Shown here: one piece after another, positions 1 through 11,804 of the stretch
Numbering within the stretch: the stretch's first letter is position 1
Layout of the letters: each line of letters opens with the position of its first letter
NCBI GenBank assembly: GCA_002786025.1
Contig: NHNW01000006.1
Coordinates: forward strand, 496,001-560,000
Direction: 5' to 3'
From: Zasmidium citrigriseum
Lineage: Eukaryota > Ascomycota > Dothideomycetes > Mycosphaerellales > Mycosphaerellaceae
DNA: 64,000 nt
Notes under the pieces: generated by a model
What the model was told of the DNA's origin: nothing
Database searches by the model: none
What the model saw: only the letters and a program-made list of their open reading frames with translations
Translations under genes and position numbers: made by a program

Positions 1-306
1 GCTATCGTGGTTTACGTCAACGCTAGCCTCGTTCCTGTCAGAGCAAATCTCCTTGACCTCAGACGCTCGATGTTTTCTCGGCAGAAAATTTCCTGATCCA
101 CTTTGCGTGTCTTATCGGCGACAGCGATGGCCTTTGCGACAAGATAAGGCTCCCTAAACCGAGGTTCGGCTAATGGAACAAGTTGCGATGGCGAAGAAGG
201 CGATGAGAGCATGGACTTTTTCCAGCCAAGTTCTAATAGGTAGGGGATCTTTCCTCTCGCATTCCTTTCTTACAACGTTTCTCTCTGTCTTGATACCCCA
301 GCCAAA

Positions 307-1266
307 ATGTCCAAACCAGGAGACTACACCAGCGTCCGCTCAGACATCGCCGCCCTCCTCAAACAACCCGAATACGACGATGGCTCCGCCGGCCCCGTCC
401 TCGTCCGCCTAGCCTGGCACAGCGCAGGAACCTACGACGCCTCAACAGACACCGGCGGCAGCAACGGCGCCGGCATGCGCTACGAAGCCGAAGGCGGCGA
501 CCCCGCGAACGCAGGCCTCCAACACGCCCGCGTCTTCCTCGAGCCCATCAAAGCAAAGCACACCTGGATCACGTACTCCGACCTCTGGACTCTCGCAGGC
601 GTCGAAGCGATCAAACAGATGGGAGGCCCGGAGATCGAGTGGTTACCCGGCCGGACGGATTTCGTCGATGATAGTAAACTTCCCCCGCGAGGACGGTTGC
701 CTGATGGGGCGCTGGGAGGGGATCATTTGAGACATATTTTCTATCGAATGGGGTTTAATGATCAGGAGATTGTGGCTCTGTCTGGTGCGCATAATCTCGG
801 AAGATGTCATGCGGATCGATCGGGTTTCGATGGTGCTTGGGTGAATAACCCGACGAGGTTCTCGAATATGTATTTCAAACTCCTCCTCACGAGGCAGTGG
901 CGGGAGAAGCATCTCGATTCTGGTGTGCGGCAGTTTGCGTATTATGATGAGGATGCGGAGGAGGAGCTTATGATGCTGCCGACGGATATGGCGCTGATCA
1001 CGGATAAGGCTTTCAGGCCGTGGGTGGAGTTGTATGCGGAGGATAAGGAGAGGTTTTTTGAGGATTTCAGTAAGGTTTTTGCGAAGTTGGTGGAGTTGGG
1101 GATTCGGAGGGATGAGAAGGGTAAGGTGGTGAATACGGATAATATCAAGGGCGGATATCATAGTGCGCCGAAGAAGAGTGCAGTGCCTGGGAAGGAGGGC
1201 GAGGTGGATCGATTTGGAGAGGCTGAGCCCTTGAAGAAGGAGAATGAGATCAGAGCGAGGTTATAG
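307..1266 (+). CDS. Cytochrome c peroxidase-like heme peroxidase (class I), no mitochondrial presequence
   Basis: A single-exon protein of 319 aa. It should reduce hydrogen peroxide using a b-type heme. The distal-site motif [10 protein letters not shown] is at residues 32-41 (Arg34, Trp37, His38). The proximal motif [13 protein letters not shown] has His162, with Asp227 in LPTD as its partner. Trp178 aligns with the radical Trp191 of yeast cytochrome c peroxidase, so cytochrome c as electron donor is plausible. The protein begins almost directly at the catalytic domain. It lacks the N-terminal mitochondrial leader of canonical Ccp1, so it belongs to the shorter 'putative heme-binding peroxidase' group of fungi. 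The ATG follows an AAA-rich context and no intron is needed. It lies tail to tail with the P450, 225 bp apart. Family assignment is very secure; cytosolic location is inferred. Confidence 0.95.
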   Translation: MSKPGDYTSVRSDIAALLKQPEYDDGSAGPVLVRLAWHSAGTYDASTDTGGSNGAGMRYEAEGGDPANAGLQHARVFLEPIKAKHTWITYSDLWTLAGVEAIKQMGGPEIEWLPGRTDFVDDSKLPPRGRLPDGALGGDHLRHIFYRMGFNDQEIVALSGAHNLGRCHADRSGFDGAWVNNPTRFSNMYFKLLLTRQWREKHLDSGVRQFAYYDEDAEEELMMLPTDMALITDKAFRPWVELYAEDKERFFEDFSKVFAKLVELGIRRDEKGKVVNTDNIKGGYHSAPKKSAVPGKEGEVDRFGEAEPLKKENEIRARL

Positions 1267-1491
1267 AGAGGAGAGATTGTGATAGAAGGATAGAGGCTAG
1301 ACTGCTAGAATATAGACTGTTCGATACAGATGCTTCATGTGCACCCGTTCTGTGTCCGAGATGTCTGTCATTCTGGGTATCCGCGATTTCGAGCAACAAA
1401 CATTAGCCCTGATCAATCGCTGCCCGCCAACGCCTCGCCGAAAGTGATGACAATCGTGAAAGTCCAGTCTGGTTTTGTGTCCTGCACCATC

Positions 1492-3433
1492 CTACTCCTC
1501 GTACGCTCCTGCAATGGCACCGGCATCGATGTCCATACCCGCATTGATCATGGGATCACTCGAGCTCGCTTCCTTTCTCTCGGTAACAACGAAATTCATG
1601 TTCTCATGCACATAAAACCCAACGACCATCTCGTCAAACGGCTTCGCCAGACTGCAGGGTTGGAGATTGAAACGCAGCAACGTCTGTACCACATGTTAGC
1701 TTCTGGTGAGTGTATTGCCTCAAACGAGTAGGTGTCACAGTCCCAACAACGTGGTTTGGCGAAACGTACCTCGATAATGGCCTTGTTCAACTCCATCGTC
1801 GCAACACCACGGCCCAGGCAGCCGAAACGTCCAGATCCGAAACAGAGCGACACTGTGTCCGTCATCCTTGTGATACGGTCGCGCTCTTTATCGCTGCCGT
1901 CCCGAGGGAGCCAGCGCTCCGGGCGATAGATTTCGACGTCGGGTCCGAAGATGCTCTCGTGACGCATCATGCCCCAGCTGTTCCAGCCTACTTGAGTGCC
2001 GCCAGGAGCGAATTTCTCGACCCCGTCGACTTCGAGCATTGCACCGCCGTCAGGGACTCGCTTGGCCATCAATCCAGTGACGGGCGGATACATCCTCAAG
2101 CCTTCCTTGATGCAAGCTTGGAGGTATGGCAGCTGTCTAGCCTCAGAGTCCTTCATGACAGGACGGCTGATTCTACCAGTCTCGATACCAGCTTTTGCCT
2201 CTGCCAGGACCTTTTCCAAAATTGGCGGACTCGTGGAGATGAAGTGCAGAGTCAGACGCAGCGAAGAAGCCGTACTGTCGGAGCCGGCGGTAATCTGCGT
2301 CAACGTCTCGCTCTCAAGTTCACCCTGGGTAAGTCCCTTGTTAATGAAAGAACCCAACATGTCCCTCCTCACCACAGGCTTGTTGCCGAAGCGTTCGCGG
2401 ACACGGTCAGCTGCAAATCCCATCACCCGACCGAGACCACGCTTATCAGTCGACTTGGGTAGAGCATACTTCAGCAAAGGTATACGGAGAATGTTAGTCA
2501 ATTCCGTATACACGCCAAAGACTATGATTGCCGGGAGGAATGTGGCGAGGTTCTCGATGTAGCCGAATGGGTCTTCATCGTTGTCGAGAAAGCCGAACGC
2601 CTGACCAAAGGCGATCTTGGAGATGACGTCGAGGGTGAAGTAGGAGGTCACGCGGCTGAGGTCCATGATCTTGAAGATGCCTTCTTCGGGCCGGTTGAGA
2701 TACCGCTCGGAGATCAGGCTGTGCATCTGCAGGAGCTTCTCGTCGACATCCTGCTCGAGGAGTGGGTTCTCCTTGCCTGAGTAGCCAGGCGCCATGCGGC
2801 TGCGTATATCGGCATGCTTGCGCTCATCAGTGTAGGATGTGATGTTCTCGCGCTCCGGATGGAGCTTCAAAGCCGCGTACCAAGGTCCTCGAGTGAAAGG
2901 CGACCGAACGGCGCTCATGCGGCGGAGAAGCTCAGGGTCGGAGGTGATAAGCATCCCAGGCGCAATTCTGGCCGTTGACCCTGTGCAACTCGTGAGCCAT
3001 TGTGCTGGAAATCGGGCATCTGAAACAGCGCGTTGTTGGGCAGCATCTTTGAGGTTTAGAGATTGAGACAATTGGTGGAATTCGGAAGATGTGATGGGCA
3101 TGTGAGTGAAATATCAATGCTTCCTGCTCGTCATACGGGAGCACGCATTCTGTACGACCTGATCGACAAATCGGATCTTACACGAGGGTAACTCCAACTT
3201 AAGCCAAGCGAGCTGGGTATGAGAAGATGGATGCACTCACCATACTTGCGGTTGATCTCGGTGAAAGTCTTGTTCATGTACCCGCTGCTCTGGGTCTTCA
3301 GCAGCCACAGGCGTGACCATCCCGCCGACCAATGGCCGCCGAACGCACTCAAGGCATAGTACTGGCGGACGCTTCGTACGACGAAGTAGAGGGCGAGGAA
3401 TGCAGACAGCAGAAGCACCGTCGGGGGCACCAT
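1492..3433 (-). CDS. Cytochrome P450 monooxygenase
   Basis: Three exons, complement(1492..1683, 1770..2980, 3241..3433), give 531 aa. Residues about 3-20 are a hydrophobic membrane anchor. The I-helix AGSDSTAS is near 296-303, the ExxR motif is EGLR near 357-360, PERW is near 417, and the heme loop FGSGRFGCLG has its axial Cys near 452. All core P450 motifs are intact. The first intron is long for this locus (260 nt); its borders are fixed by codon sharing, restoring a KYGSTARI junction typical of fungal P450s. The second intron is 86 nt. The sequence resembles the pisatin demethylase / benzoate hydroxylase-like fungal groups, but the substrate cannot be told. It reads divergently from the methyltransferase at 4746, and both may share the 1.3-kb intergenic region. 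Confidence 0.93.
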
Positions 3434-4745
3434 TGTGGCGGTAATGCTCGGTATAGGCGTGCTGAGTCTGGGGAACCGCGCTGTCGTTTCAAGCGGCGTG
3501 CAGCTGGAGGATGTCCAGCACTGTCAGCTATCCAGACCGCTGGGTCAAGGTTTTCGCTATGATTGCTCGGTTTGATTGTTGCAATTGCTGTGTTGGATGC
3601 GAAGTGCGAAGGTGACTCAAGCGACGTCCTGCGTGATTCTGTTTGCTGTCGACGGTCGTGAATGGTTCCCGCCGGCACACGTGGTTTGCTAGCTGGCTAA
3701 ACACGGCATGCCATCTCGGCTTGTCTAGGTCCGCTTCGGCATATGGAGGTTGTGGGAGCAGCGAGCGTGTACCTCCAAGAGCACATGAAGGGGACATGAC
3801 ATTAAATTCACGTCGAGGCGCGGTCTCCTCTCAGCACCCCACTCCCCCATGCATCGTCAAGTGCACGCGCTGAATCAGAGGCACGAGTCTATTGCGGCCG
3901 GCTCAGGAGCTTCCGCGGTGGCCGACATACGAGACAAGCACTAATTCAGCGCAGCAAGACGGTGAAGCGCCAACGATAACGTGCTCCTCCTGTGGCCTCC
4001 ACACAACCACACGCGAGTGGTGAAGAGGCGTCTGTAGCGTCTGCGATTGAGCCATGGCGAAGTAATCCAGAAAGCGTAGGGTACCCGACCTGGTCTCTGT
4101 TGTAGCGCTCCACAGCGGTTGTGCCGGGGTGAGTTCCTTGCTTCCTCGCGTGCTAGAGCTTGTTCCCGCATGCGCTTACCTGCATCGCTTGCAGCACCTT
4201 GACAACGACCGTCAGTCGTCGTTGCGGTCATGCTCACGTCCCAAGGCTGAGGATGGATGATTGTAGCGAGCCGTGCAGTTAGGCCTCAACGCGTGGCACG
4301 AAGAATGTCTCAGGAACGGTGCCACGCAGTGTGGTGGTGTCCCACGAGGTCGCGGGTACTTTAGCAAGTAGATGGCCACCCCAAGGAAAACCTGGGCACA
4401 CATCCATCCAACGGCGTTCGAAAGTCCATGGTTATCGCCTCGGGCGCGCGCAGGCGTGCAGCTCTTTGACAAGGGTAGACGGTGGAAATCGCAGGGTCAG
4501 TGACGGTCTGTGAAACGCTGCGCACTTCAGCTATTCTCCGGCAGGACGGCGTCGATTGGCAGCGGAGGTGTTTGAAAGCAGCCACGGGCGCAGAGCAAGA
4601 CACGATTCTCACCACAGAGTTGTTATCGCCGGTGTTGTTGGTGTGTTGTTGATGAAGGTCAGACTGAAGACGTGGTCGCAGGAGACTTTCGGCAGCGCCT
4701 TCCAAGCTTCATCAGCCGAACGCCCCACGGGCCGTTCGCTTGACG
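3434..4745. other. Divergent intergenic region between P450 and methyltransferase
   Basis: About 1.3 kb between two divergent start codons. Only short unsupported reading frames are present on either strand. It must hold the promoters of both flanking genes. No motif stands out clearly enough to name. Confidence 0.5.
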
Positions 4746-6353
4746 ATGGCGTCTGAGAACGATGGGCTCGCCGCCATCGAGCGAGAACTGGCAGACAAAC
4801 TGCGAGGACATCGAGATTTCGTTGCGAACATCACGGGGAGCCAACATCGGGAGCATGGTGCAGCGAGACCCGTGAGCCATGCATCCTCAGCGGCCACCTT
4901 CGACAGTGGCATCGTTCCGGACGCAGGAAGTTCTCAGCATGAGCCCAGTGACGAGAACGAATGGACTGGACAAGAGGCAAATGTAGCGATTGGCACAGCG
5001 ACGTCTTCGCAGCCGACTGTGCAACAACACGAGACTGTGAATCTCGACAATCAAAATGCTGAGGAACAGCAGTTAGAACCAGATGTGCGTGGACTTCCGA
5101 CTTCCGAGCATCGTTCGTTGCTGTAAAGAGCTGGTCTGACGAGTTGAATGTGTTGCAGGAGAATGACAGCGATTCTGCTCTGGGAAGTGATGCGTGAGTG
5201 GAGTCGGATGTCCATGTTGCCGAACCAAAGTATTGACTGGATATGCAGAGCGAGCGTAACCACATCCTTGAGCGAATCCATCTGGAACTATCGCAAAGAG
5301 CATGGGCGAACTTACCATGCATACAAGGATGGTAAATACATCTTTCCAAATGAGTTAGAGCAGCACCAGGCTACTCGCTTAAACATACCACTGACCTTTG
5401 ATCTTGCAGTGAGAGAGAAGCCGATCGTCTCGACCTGCAACATCACTTGTTGCGGATAACTTACGCCAATAAGCTGTTCTTTGCGCCTCTGCAGAACCCG
5501 AAGAGATGTCTGGACATTGGTACTGGCACCGGCATATGGGCCATCGATTTCGCGGATCAGTTCCCGGAATGTCAGGTCACCGGTACAGACCTATCGCCGG
5601 GTCAGCCAACTATGATCCCACCCAACGTGAAATTTATGATCGATGACGCTGAAGATCTTTGGCTGTATGATGAAAAGTTCGACTTCATACACGCCAGACT
5701 GATGTCAGGATGTTTCTCGAATTGGCCACAATTCATCCAGCAATCCTTTGAGTAAGTCCAAGCAGGTCTGATTGATCAACCAGCTGTTGACAGGTAGGGC
5801 AGGAACCTCGAACCCGGCGGTTGGCTTGAGCTGCAGGACTATGGCCTTCCAGTAAAGTCATTCGACGGCTCTCATCTTGGGACTGACGTCTTCAAATGGG
5901 GCCAATTGCTCTGCGAGGCCTCTCTCAAGATGGGGAGACCACTAGGATCAGATGCCAGCGAGCAATTTGAGGGCTGGATGAAGGACGCTGGGTTCGTTGA
6001 TATCCAGGAGAAGATGTTCGTGCGTAAATTCAAGGGCAGAAGCCATCCCGAATCATGTCTGAGACATCTACTGACCTTCTGTCCTTCACTTTTAGATGTG
6101 GCCCATCAACACATGGCCAAAGGATCGTTTCATGAAAGAGCTTGGACGATGGAACCAGGTTAATATCACCGAGGGCCTGGAAGGTTTCTGTCTTGCGCTG
6201 TTGACGAGAGCTCTTGGCTGGAAGAAAGAGGAGGTTGACATTCTTGTTGCGAAGACAACGACAGATCTGAGAAACAAGCGGATCCATGCATATTTTCCGA
6301 TGCCGGTGGTATTTGGACGGAAGCCATTCCCAGGAGAGGTCGCCTTTCGATAA
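4746..6353 (+). CDS. LaeA-like SAM-dependent methyltransferase
   Basis: Six exons (4746..5084, 5159..5193, 5249..5353, 5410..5751, 5803..6019, 6096..6353) give 431 aa. The SAM-binding motif I, LDIGTGTGIWAIDFA, starts near residue 194, and the conserved lead-in SIWNYRKEHGRTYHAYKDG precedes it. The post-I acidic strand, PGGWLELQD and a C-terminal ALGWKKEEV block are all typical of the fungal LaeA/methyltransferase-domain family. The first about 120 residues are Gln/Glu-rich and likely disordered. Members range from the secondary-metabolism regulator LaeA to tailoring methyltransferases. Sequence alone does not separate these, and this copy looks like one of the many paralogues rather than LaeA itself. 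The start ATG at 4746 opens MASENDG. The neighbouring divergent P450 suggests joint use, but no backbone synthase is nearby. Confidence 0.9.
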
Positions 6354-7215
6354 AAGGTCACCCGGCGGGCTTCGGTCAAGTCCATCATTAACATATTTCC
6401 CATCGCCGGAATGCAGACATCGCAGACAGCCTTCTAAACATGTGATATTCCATTCTAAGGGTTGAGACCGGCATAGCGCATGTTAAAGCCAGGTACTGAG
6501 GTTGATCCAGGCCAACAGACCAAATCAGCCTAGATCAGCAGGTACCGTTCTCCCCGAGTGAATGCAGCGGCTGGAGTGGCGATCGCGTCCTGGATACGTG
6601 TAGCCTGCCAGCAAAAACGTGGGAGTATAGTATAATGCAGCAGTCACGCCACAAGTACATGGCAGAAAATGTTTTGTGCCTATCGCTCAGAGCTGCCAGT
6701 TGGAGCGTAGCCGCAGTGGTGATTCCGTGGGTTGCCGATTGTAGTCGTGTAGCTTTGACAGCTGCATGCCTCGATAAGCCAGGCGCCGCCGCTTGCAGCT
6801 GAGAGCAGTCTGAGACCATCACAGTCTGATAACAGTCATCAAGGTGCGGTGATTCCAGTGTAGAGGCGAGGTTCGGCCGGTGATGAGGATGGTGAGAATG
6901 CCGGTGAATGTTTGGCGGCGTTCGCTCGTGACGCACGCCTTCTGGCCTTCACAAGGAAACATCGAGAAGCGCGCCTGCTCTGATTGGCTGGATTCTGACA
7001 AACGCTCCTACCCCAGAACCTTCCGTCACTCGTGGCAGGGGTGGCTGTGACGCTAGCCTTCGCCGCTGCCGCCCTTCAAATAGACGTCTGCCTTCCGCCG
7101 ACAACCTGACCTTCTACATTCCACTCACCACACACACACCCGCTTCCGACAACCATCTCAAACACCATCCACATCTCAACAGTCACCACAAACACACCCA
7201 CACACAACCGCCATC
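6354..7215. promoter_or_regulatory. Upstream region and promoter of polyubiquitin
   Basis: No gene is evident. Toward the 3' end there is an inverted CCAAT box (ATTGG, about 6982-6986), a GAA-CC-TTC pair at 7016-7023 resembling a heat-shock element unit, and an AGGGG stress-response-type motif at 7037-7041. A C/A-rich leader covering about 7110-7212 leads into the ATG, as is common for highly expressed fungal genes. The element calls are motif matches only. Stress induction fits what is known of UBI4-type genes. Confidence 0.45.
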
Positions 7216-7985
<770 letters not shown>

Positions 7986-8535
7986 AGGGTGATTCGGGCA
8001 TGCATGGAGTTCACGGGGATATTTGCGGTTCAACCTGACATGATTTGATGAATACGGCATACCGCTGATGAGCGCGGGAGCCGAAGCAGCACGTGCTGAA
8101 TAAACGGCATGACATGAATGCATCAGCCTCGCGAAGGCTTTGGTGATTGCACCGAACTTTCCATTTCCTTTCTTGATTGTTCTTTCAGCTACTCCGTGTC
8201 GCCATTCTGCTCACTGTTGCACCATTCCATTAGCCGATGTCGGAGTCCGGCGATCGTGCCACGTCCAGCACCCTCAAAGCAACACCACACGCAGACCTCG
8301 AAGAGCATGTGAACGCCCAAGAAGTATAGAACGCGCCAGAACGAGGTCTCCAAGCCCAGTGACTAACAGCAGTGGCGAAGAGAAAACGGTATTGTTTGCC
8401 TGCTCCAGTCGCCGCAGCCAAACATCCACCGGCACTGCCCGGGCTTTTGCTCAAAGACTTCCACCTCTTAGAACATGACCATGACCATTCAGACAACATG
8501 CGCGCAGTAGGTCTGCCCCCAGTCACGCTCTTCTA
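7986..8535. other. Intergenic: polyubiquitin 3' end to BRAP2-like 5' region
   Basis: 550 bp with only short reading frames. It should contain the polyubiquitin 3' UTR and the promoter/5' UTR of the BRAP2-like gene. Nothing else is recognised. Confidence 0.5.
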
Positions 8536-10647
8536 ATGCCTTCCTTCTTCTTTCACCTCAAACTCGAGCTCTACTCCTCTGCGGCCACGGGTGCGAGCAA
8601 GCGGCGCAAACTGCATCATCGAACCAGCAACAACCACAGCGTATTCATACCGACACCAGGCACCGACATCTTCAAGACCGCACTCCCCGCACATAGAACG
8701 AGCCAGTGGACGAGCTACAGCTTCAGTAAAAGCACGAACGGCGCCAGCGACTACACCTCAGGCTCCGATCGCTCCGACTCACCCCACCACCACCACACGC
8801 TTTCCCCTCCGACTGAACACACCGAATCGCACGGCGATGCTCTTCTGCTGCCCGAGCGCAGCTTGAGATTGAAGAAAGAGCCACCTGGATCCCCTCGAGC
8901 TTCACCGCCTGTCAAGCATTCAAACCAGGCAGCGGCAAAAGACTGGCGTTACGACGCTGTGGAGATTGAAAGCATAGATATGGAGTCTACAGGCAAGGCA
9001 AAGAGCACAGCAAATGGCGGTCTGCATACCAAGGCGGTATACCTGCCCTCAGATCCAAAGACCACCGATGTGGGATGGGGAGTGGTGCATTTGTACCGAG
9101 ACACTGAGGAAAGCCTGATACTGGACGAGAGGGCTGCGCCTCGGAACAGCCTGGGTCATGAAGAGCAGAATGGATTCAACCAAGAGGACTGCACGACCTT
9201 GTGCATACTCGCCGTGCCCTCTTGGATGATGCCATCAGATCTGCTGGGCTTTGTGGGCGATCAGGCTCGAGAGGATGTCTCACACTTCCGGTTGATCAGG
9301 ACGGGCAGAGCGAACAAGTACATGGTCTTGATGAAGTTCAGATCAGCAAAGAGGGCTCGTGACTGGCAGAAGCTGTACAATGGGAGACTGTTCAGTGCTG
9401 CTGAGCCTGAGAACTGCCATGTTGTCTTCATCAAGAGCGTGGAGTTTCTGAGTCCGGACTCTGATGGCACTGCGGGAATGTTTCCTCGTAACACGAACGA
9501 CCCGTTCACATCTACGGAGAGCACTGGAAAGGGCATTATGAGCAAACCGTTGGCGCCACCTCCACCAAACCTTCTCGAGCTACCGACATGTCCCGTTTGC
9601 CTGGAGCGGATGGACGAGACGACCGGGTTGCTCACAATCCTTTGCCAGCACGTCTTCCACTGTGCATGCTTAGAGAAATGGCGAGGCTCGGGATGCCCTG
9701 TCTGCAGATACACCCACTCGCCATCTTATACATTCCCCTTCCCACGGCCTGATGGCGTAGACGGAGACCAAGACTCTGAACCACTGTGCTCCGTTTGTGA
9801 CAGGACTTCGAGTCTTTGGATCTGCCTAATTTGTGGCAATGTCGGGTGTGGCCGCTACGATGATGCACATGCATACGCGCATTACGAGGCGACAAGTCAT
9901 TGCTATGCCATGGACATCAACACTCAGCACGTATGGGACTACGCAGGGGATGGGTATGTTCATCGACTCATCCAAAGCAAGCCGGCTCCTGAGACAAGTG
10001 GCAAGGCGCTCATCGACCTACCGTCTCGCACACGCCACGAGAACGAAGCTTTCAGAGCAGAGGCTGGTGATAGCGTCCCACGGGAGAAGATGGAGAGCAT
10101 GGCAACGGAATACACGTACCTCCTGACATCGCAGCTGGAAGGACAGCGTCACTACTTCGAGGAGCAGGTTGAGCGAGCAGTCGACAAAGCCGCTCAAGCA
10201 TCAGCGCGAGCCGAAGAAGCAGCCATCTCTGCAAGTAAAGCCCAGGCAGAACTCGAAGAAGCTCGCACCGAACGCCAGAGCATAGCAGACACCCTGTCTC
10301 GCATGGAGAAGGCTCTGGACAAGTCCGAGAAAGCCCGAACCAAATTCGAACAAATGGCTCGTGACATGTCGAAACAGCTCCGCGAGGAGAAGACGATGAA
10401 TGAGGGTCTGATGAGCAAGATCAAAATCGCGGAGGAGAAGACTGAAGCGGCGAAGAAGGAGGCCGAAAAGGCTAAAGAAGAGAAGAAGGATCTGGAGGAG
10501 ATGAACCACGACTTGACCATGTTCATATCCAGCCAGGAGAAAGTCAAGGAGTTGCAGGCGCAGGGCGAAGAGGTGGTTGATGGGAGTGTGAGTATTCCTG
10601 ATCCGCCGGCGTCGAAGAAGGGAAAGGGAAAGGGGAGGAAGAAGTGA
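8536..10647 (+). CDS. ETP1: BRAP2/Etp1-type RING and UBP zinc-finger protein
   Basis: Single exon, 703 aa, with the full BRAP2 order. A BRAP2 (RRM-like) domain lies near 218-305. A RING finger at about 352-390 begins CPVCLERMD and ends GCPVCRY. A ZnF-UBP ubiquitin-binding finger follows at about 418-480 (CSVCDRTSS, CLICGNVGCGRY). A long charged coiled coil runs about 515-675, and the tail is Lys/Gly-rich. The start MPSFFFHLKLELY matches the usual opening of fungal homologues, so no upstream exon is needed. Family knowledge: human BRAP2 is a Ras-responsive E3 ligase that binds nuclear localisation signals, and yeast Etp1 acts in ethanol tolerance and transporter turnover. The neighbouring polyubiquitin gene is probably coincidental. 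Confidence 0.95.
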   Translation: MPSFFFHLKLELYSSAATGASKRRKLHHRTSNNHSVFIPTPGTDIFKTALPAHRTSQWTSYSFSKSTNGASDYTSGSDRSDSPHHHHTLSPPTEHTESHGDALLLPERSLRLKKEPPGSPRASPPVKHSNQAAAKDWRYDAVEIESIDMESTGKAKSTANGGLHTKAVYLPSDPKTTDVGWGVVHLYRDTEESLILDERAAPRNSLGHEEQNGFNQEDCTTLCILAVPSWMMPSDLLGFVGDQAREDVSHFRLIRTGRANKYMVLMKFRSAKRARDWQKLYNGRLFSAAEPENCHVVFIKSVEFLSPDSDGTAGMFPRNTNDPFTSTESTGKGIMSKPLAPPPPNLLELPTCPVCLERMDETTGLLTILCQHVFHCACLEKWRGSGCPVCRYTHSPSYTFPFPRPDGVDGDQDSEPLCSVCDRTSSLWICLICGNVGCGRYDDAHAYAHYEATSHCYAMDINTQHVWDYAGDGYVHRLIQSKPAPETSGKALIDLPSRTRHENEAFRAEAGDSVPREKMESMATEYTYLLTSQLEGQRHYFEEQVERAVDKAAQASARAEEAAISASKAQAELEEARTERQSIADTLSRMEKALDKSEKARTKFEQMARDMSKQLREEKTMNEGLMSKIKIAEEKTEAAKKEAEKAKEEKKDLEEMNHDLTMFISSQEKVKELQAQGEEVVDGSVSIPDPPASKKGKGKGRKK

Positions 10648-11442
10648 GAGGCCATCCATGATTGCTGCGTTCATTTTTGCAGACAGCGTATGATACCCAT
10701 CCAGATGCAATTCATTCACACTCAAACACTCATGCACTCATGTCCAGACACCATCTCATGACCACGCGCTCGGCCTTCACCGCTCGGGATGACCGGCAGA
10801 AGGCGCAAGGTCGCACGGCATTGAATGCTGGACACGTGGACGCGTGTGCTTGAGATTGACGAGTTGGTGTTACGGACATCGTGGGTCACTTGGCGAGAAC
10901 GTGCTTGCGTCCAGTCTGTGCGACTTGGAGTTTTTGTGTTACGATGTGGTTCCCCTCTTTTTGAGGGTGTGGTCTAGGCGGTGAGTTCTCTGAAGGCGAG
11001 TTGTAGCACGGTGGATGGGTCGCGTTCTTTGACCGCTTTGTGGGTGTTGCTGTTGGGATAGTCGTTGGATTGGAGATCCTCGAAGAAGGGAAATGCAGTT
11101 GAGACGTCAGAAGTTGCGACTTCATGTTGTGTTTGACACCTGGTGGCTTCACGGAGGGTGGAAGGTGATGTCTTGCCATGTGCTTTGGCGATGGCTTGAT
11201 CTGCTGGCGTGATCTGTGTTCCTCATGGCTTTCGGAGATGGCGAGAGTTGTGGTCTTTTGATGTTTGAAGATCTTGAGGCTTTGTCTCAGGCACAGATGT
11301 GTTGGCATACGGACTTTGCAGTCGCTCTCTATTTCCCTTGATGTGTATGTACGAATCCCTCAATGTGTATGTACAGATCATTCCAAGTCGTATCCGTGAG
11401 TCTCATGTTCTCGTCGCCTCTTTCATGTCGCGTGACTCGATA
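10648..11442. other. Intergenic region
   Basis: About 0.8 kb between convergent gene ends. A 140-aa frame on the minus strand (10886-11308) has no recognisable domain and biased low-complexity composition, so I do not call it. No other signal was seen. Confidence 0.45.
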
Positions 11443-11804
11443 TCATGCCTCCATGAACATCGTCAACGGTGGGACTTCCACCTTGCCAACGGTCGATTGT
11501 TTCAGCTTCTTATGGGCTTCGCATTCCGAATCGTAGTACTTCATGTCTTCGAGGTCTTTGAACTTCGTCCATGCTACGATGGCGTAGCCTTGATTTCGCT
11601 GGTCGGCCTGGGTTTTGTAGGCTTGTATGTCGAGAATGTATGGCTTGCCGTCCTGTCGCTCGTGAGCTAAATGATCCCATTGGCATCGAAGCTATGATGT
11701 AGCACCTTCTGGTTCTCCGCGGCTAGGACCTTGTACTGGTCCAAGATTGGCTGAACATCAGCATCATTGGGCACTTTGAAGCAGGTTATGCGTTGGATGA
11801 CCAT
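11443..11804 (-). CDS. Dabb-type stress-responsive A/B-barrel small protein
   Basis: Two exons, complement(11443..11652, 11706..11804), give 102 aa, joined by a 53-nt intron whose removal fuses AAENQK to DGKPYILD. The pattern of a beta strand right after the start (MVIQRITCFKVP), the central GKPYIL block, and YYDSECEAHKKLK near the end matches the dimeric alpha/beta-barrel (Dabb) fold of small fungal and plant stress-responsive proteins. The start at 11804 is chosen because strand 1 begins there. The frame is open to another ATG at 11882, which would add 26 residues. Members have varied roles (stress proteins, cyclases), so no reaction can be assigned. It is isolated from other accessory genes. 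Confidence 0.75.

Noticed and set aside
1710..2462. 250-aa plus-strand frame within the P450
   Set aside because: Antisense shadow of a P450 exon with all motifs intact.
10886..11308. 140-aa minus-strand frame between BRAP2-like and Dabb genes
   Set aside because: No domain, skewed His/Pro/Ser composition, and no supporting exon structure; likely chance in a 3' flank.
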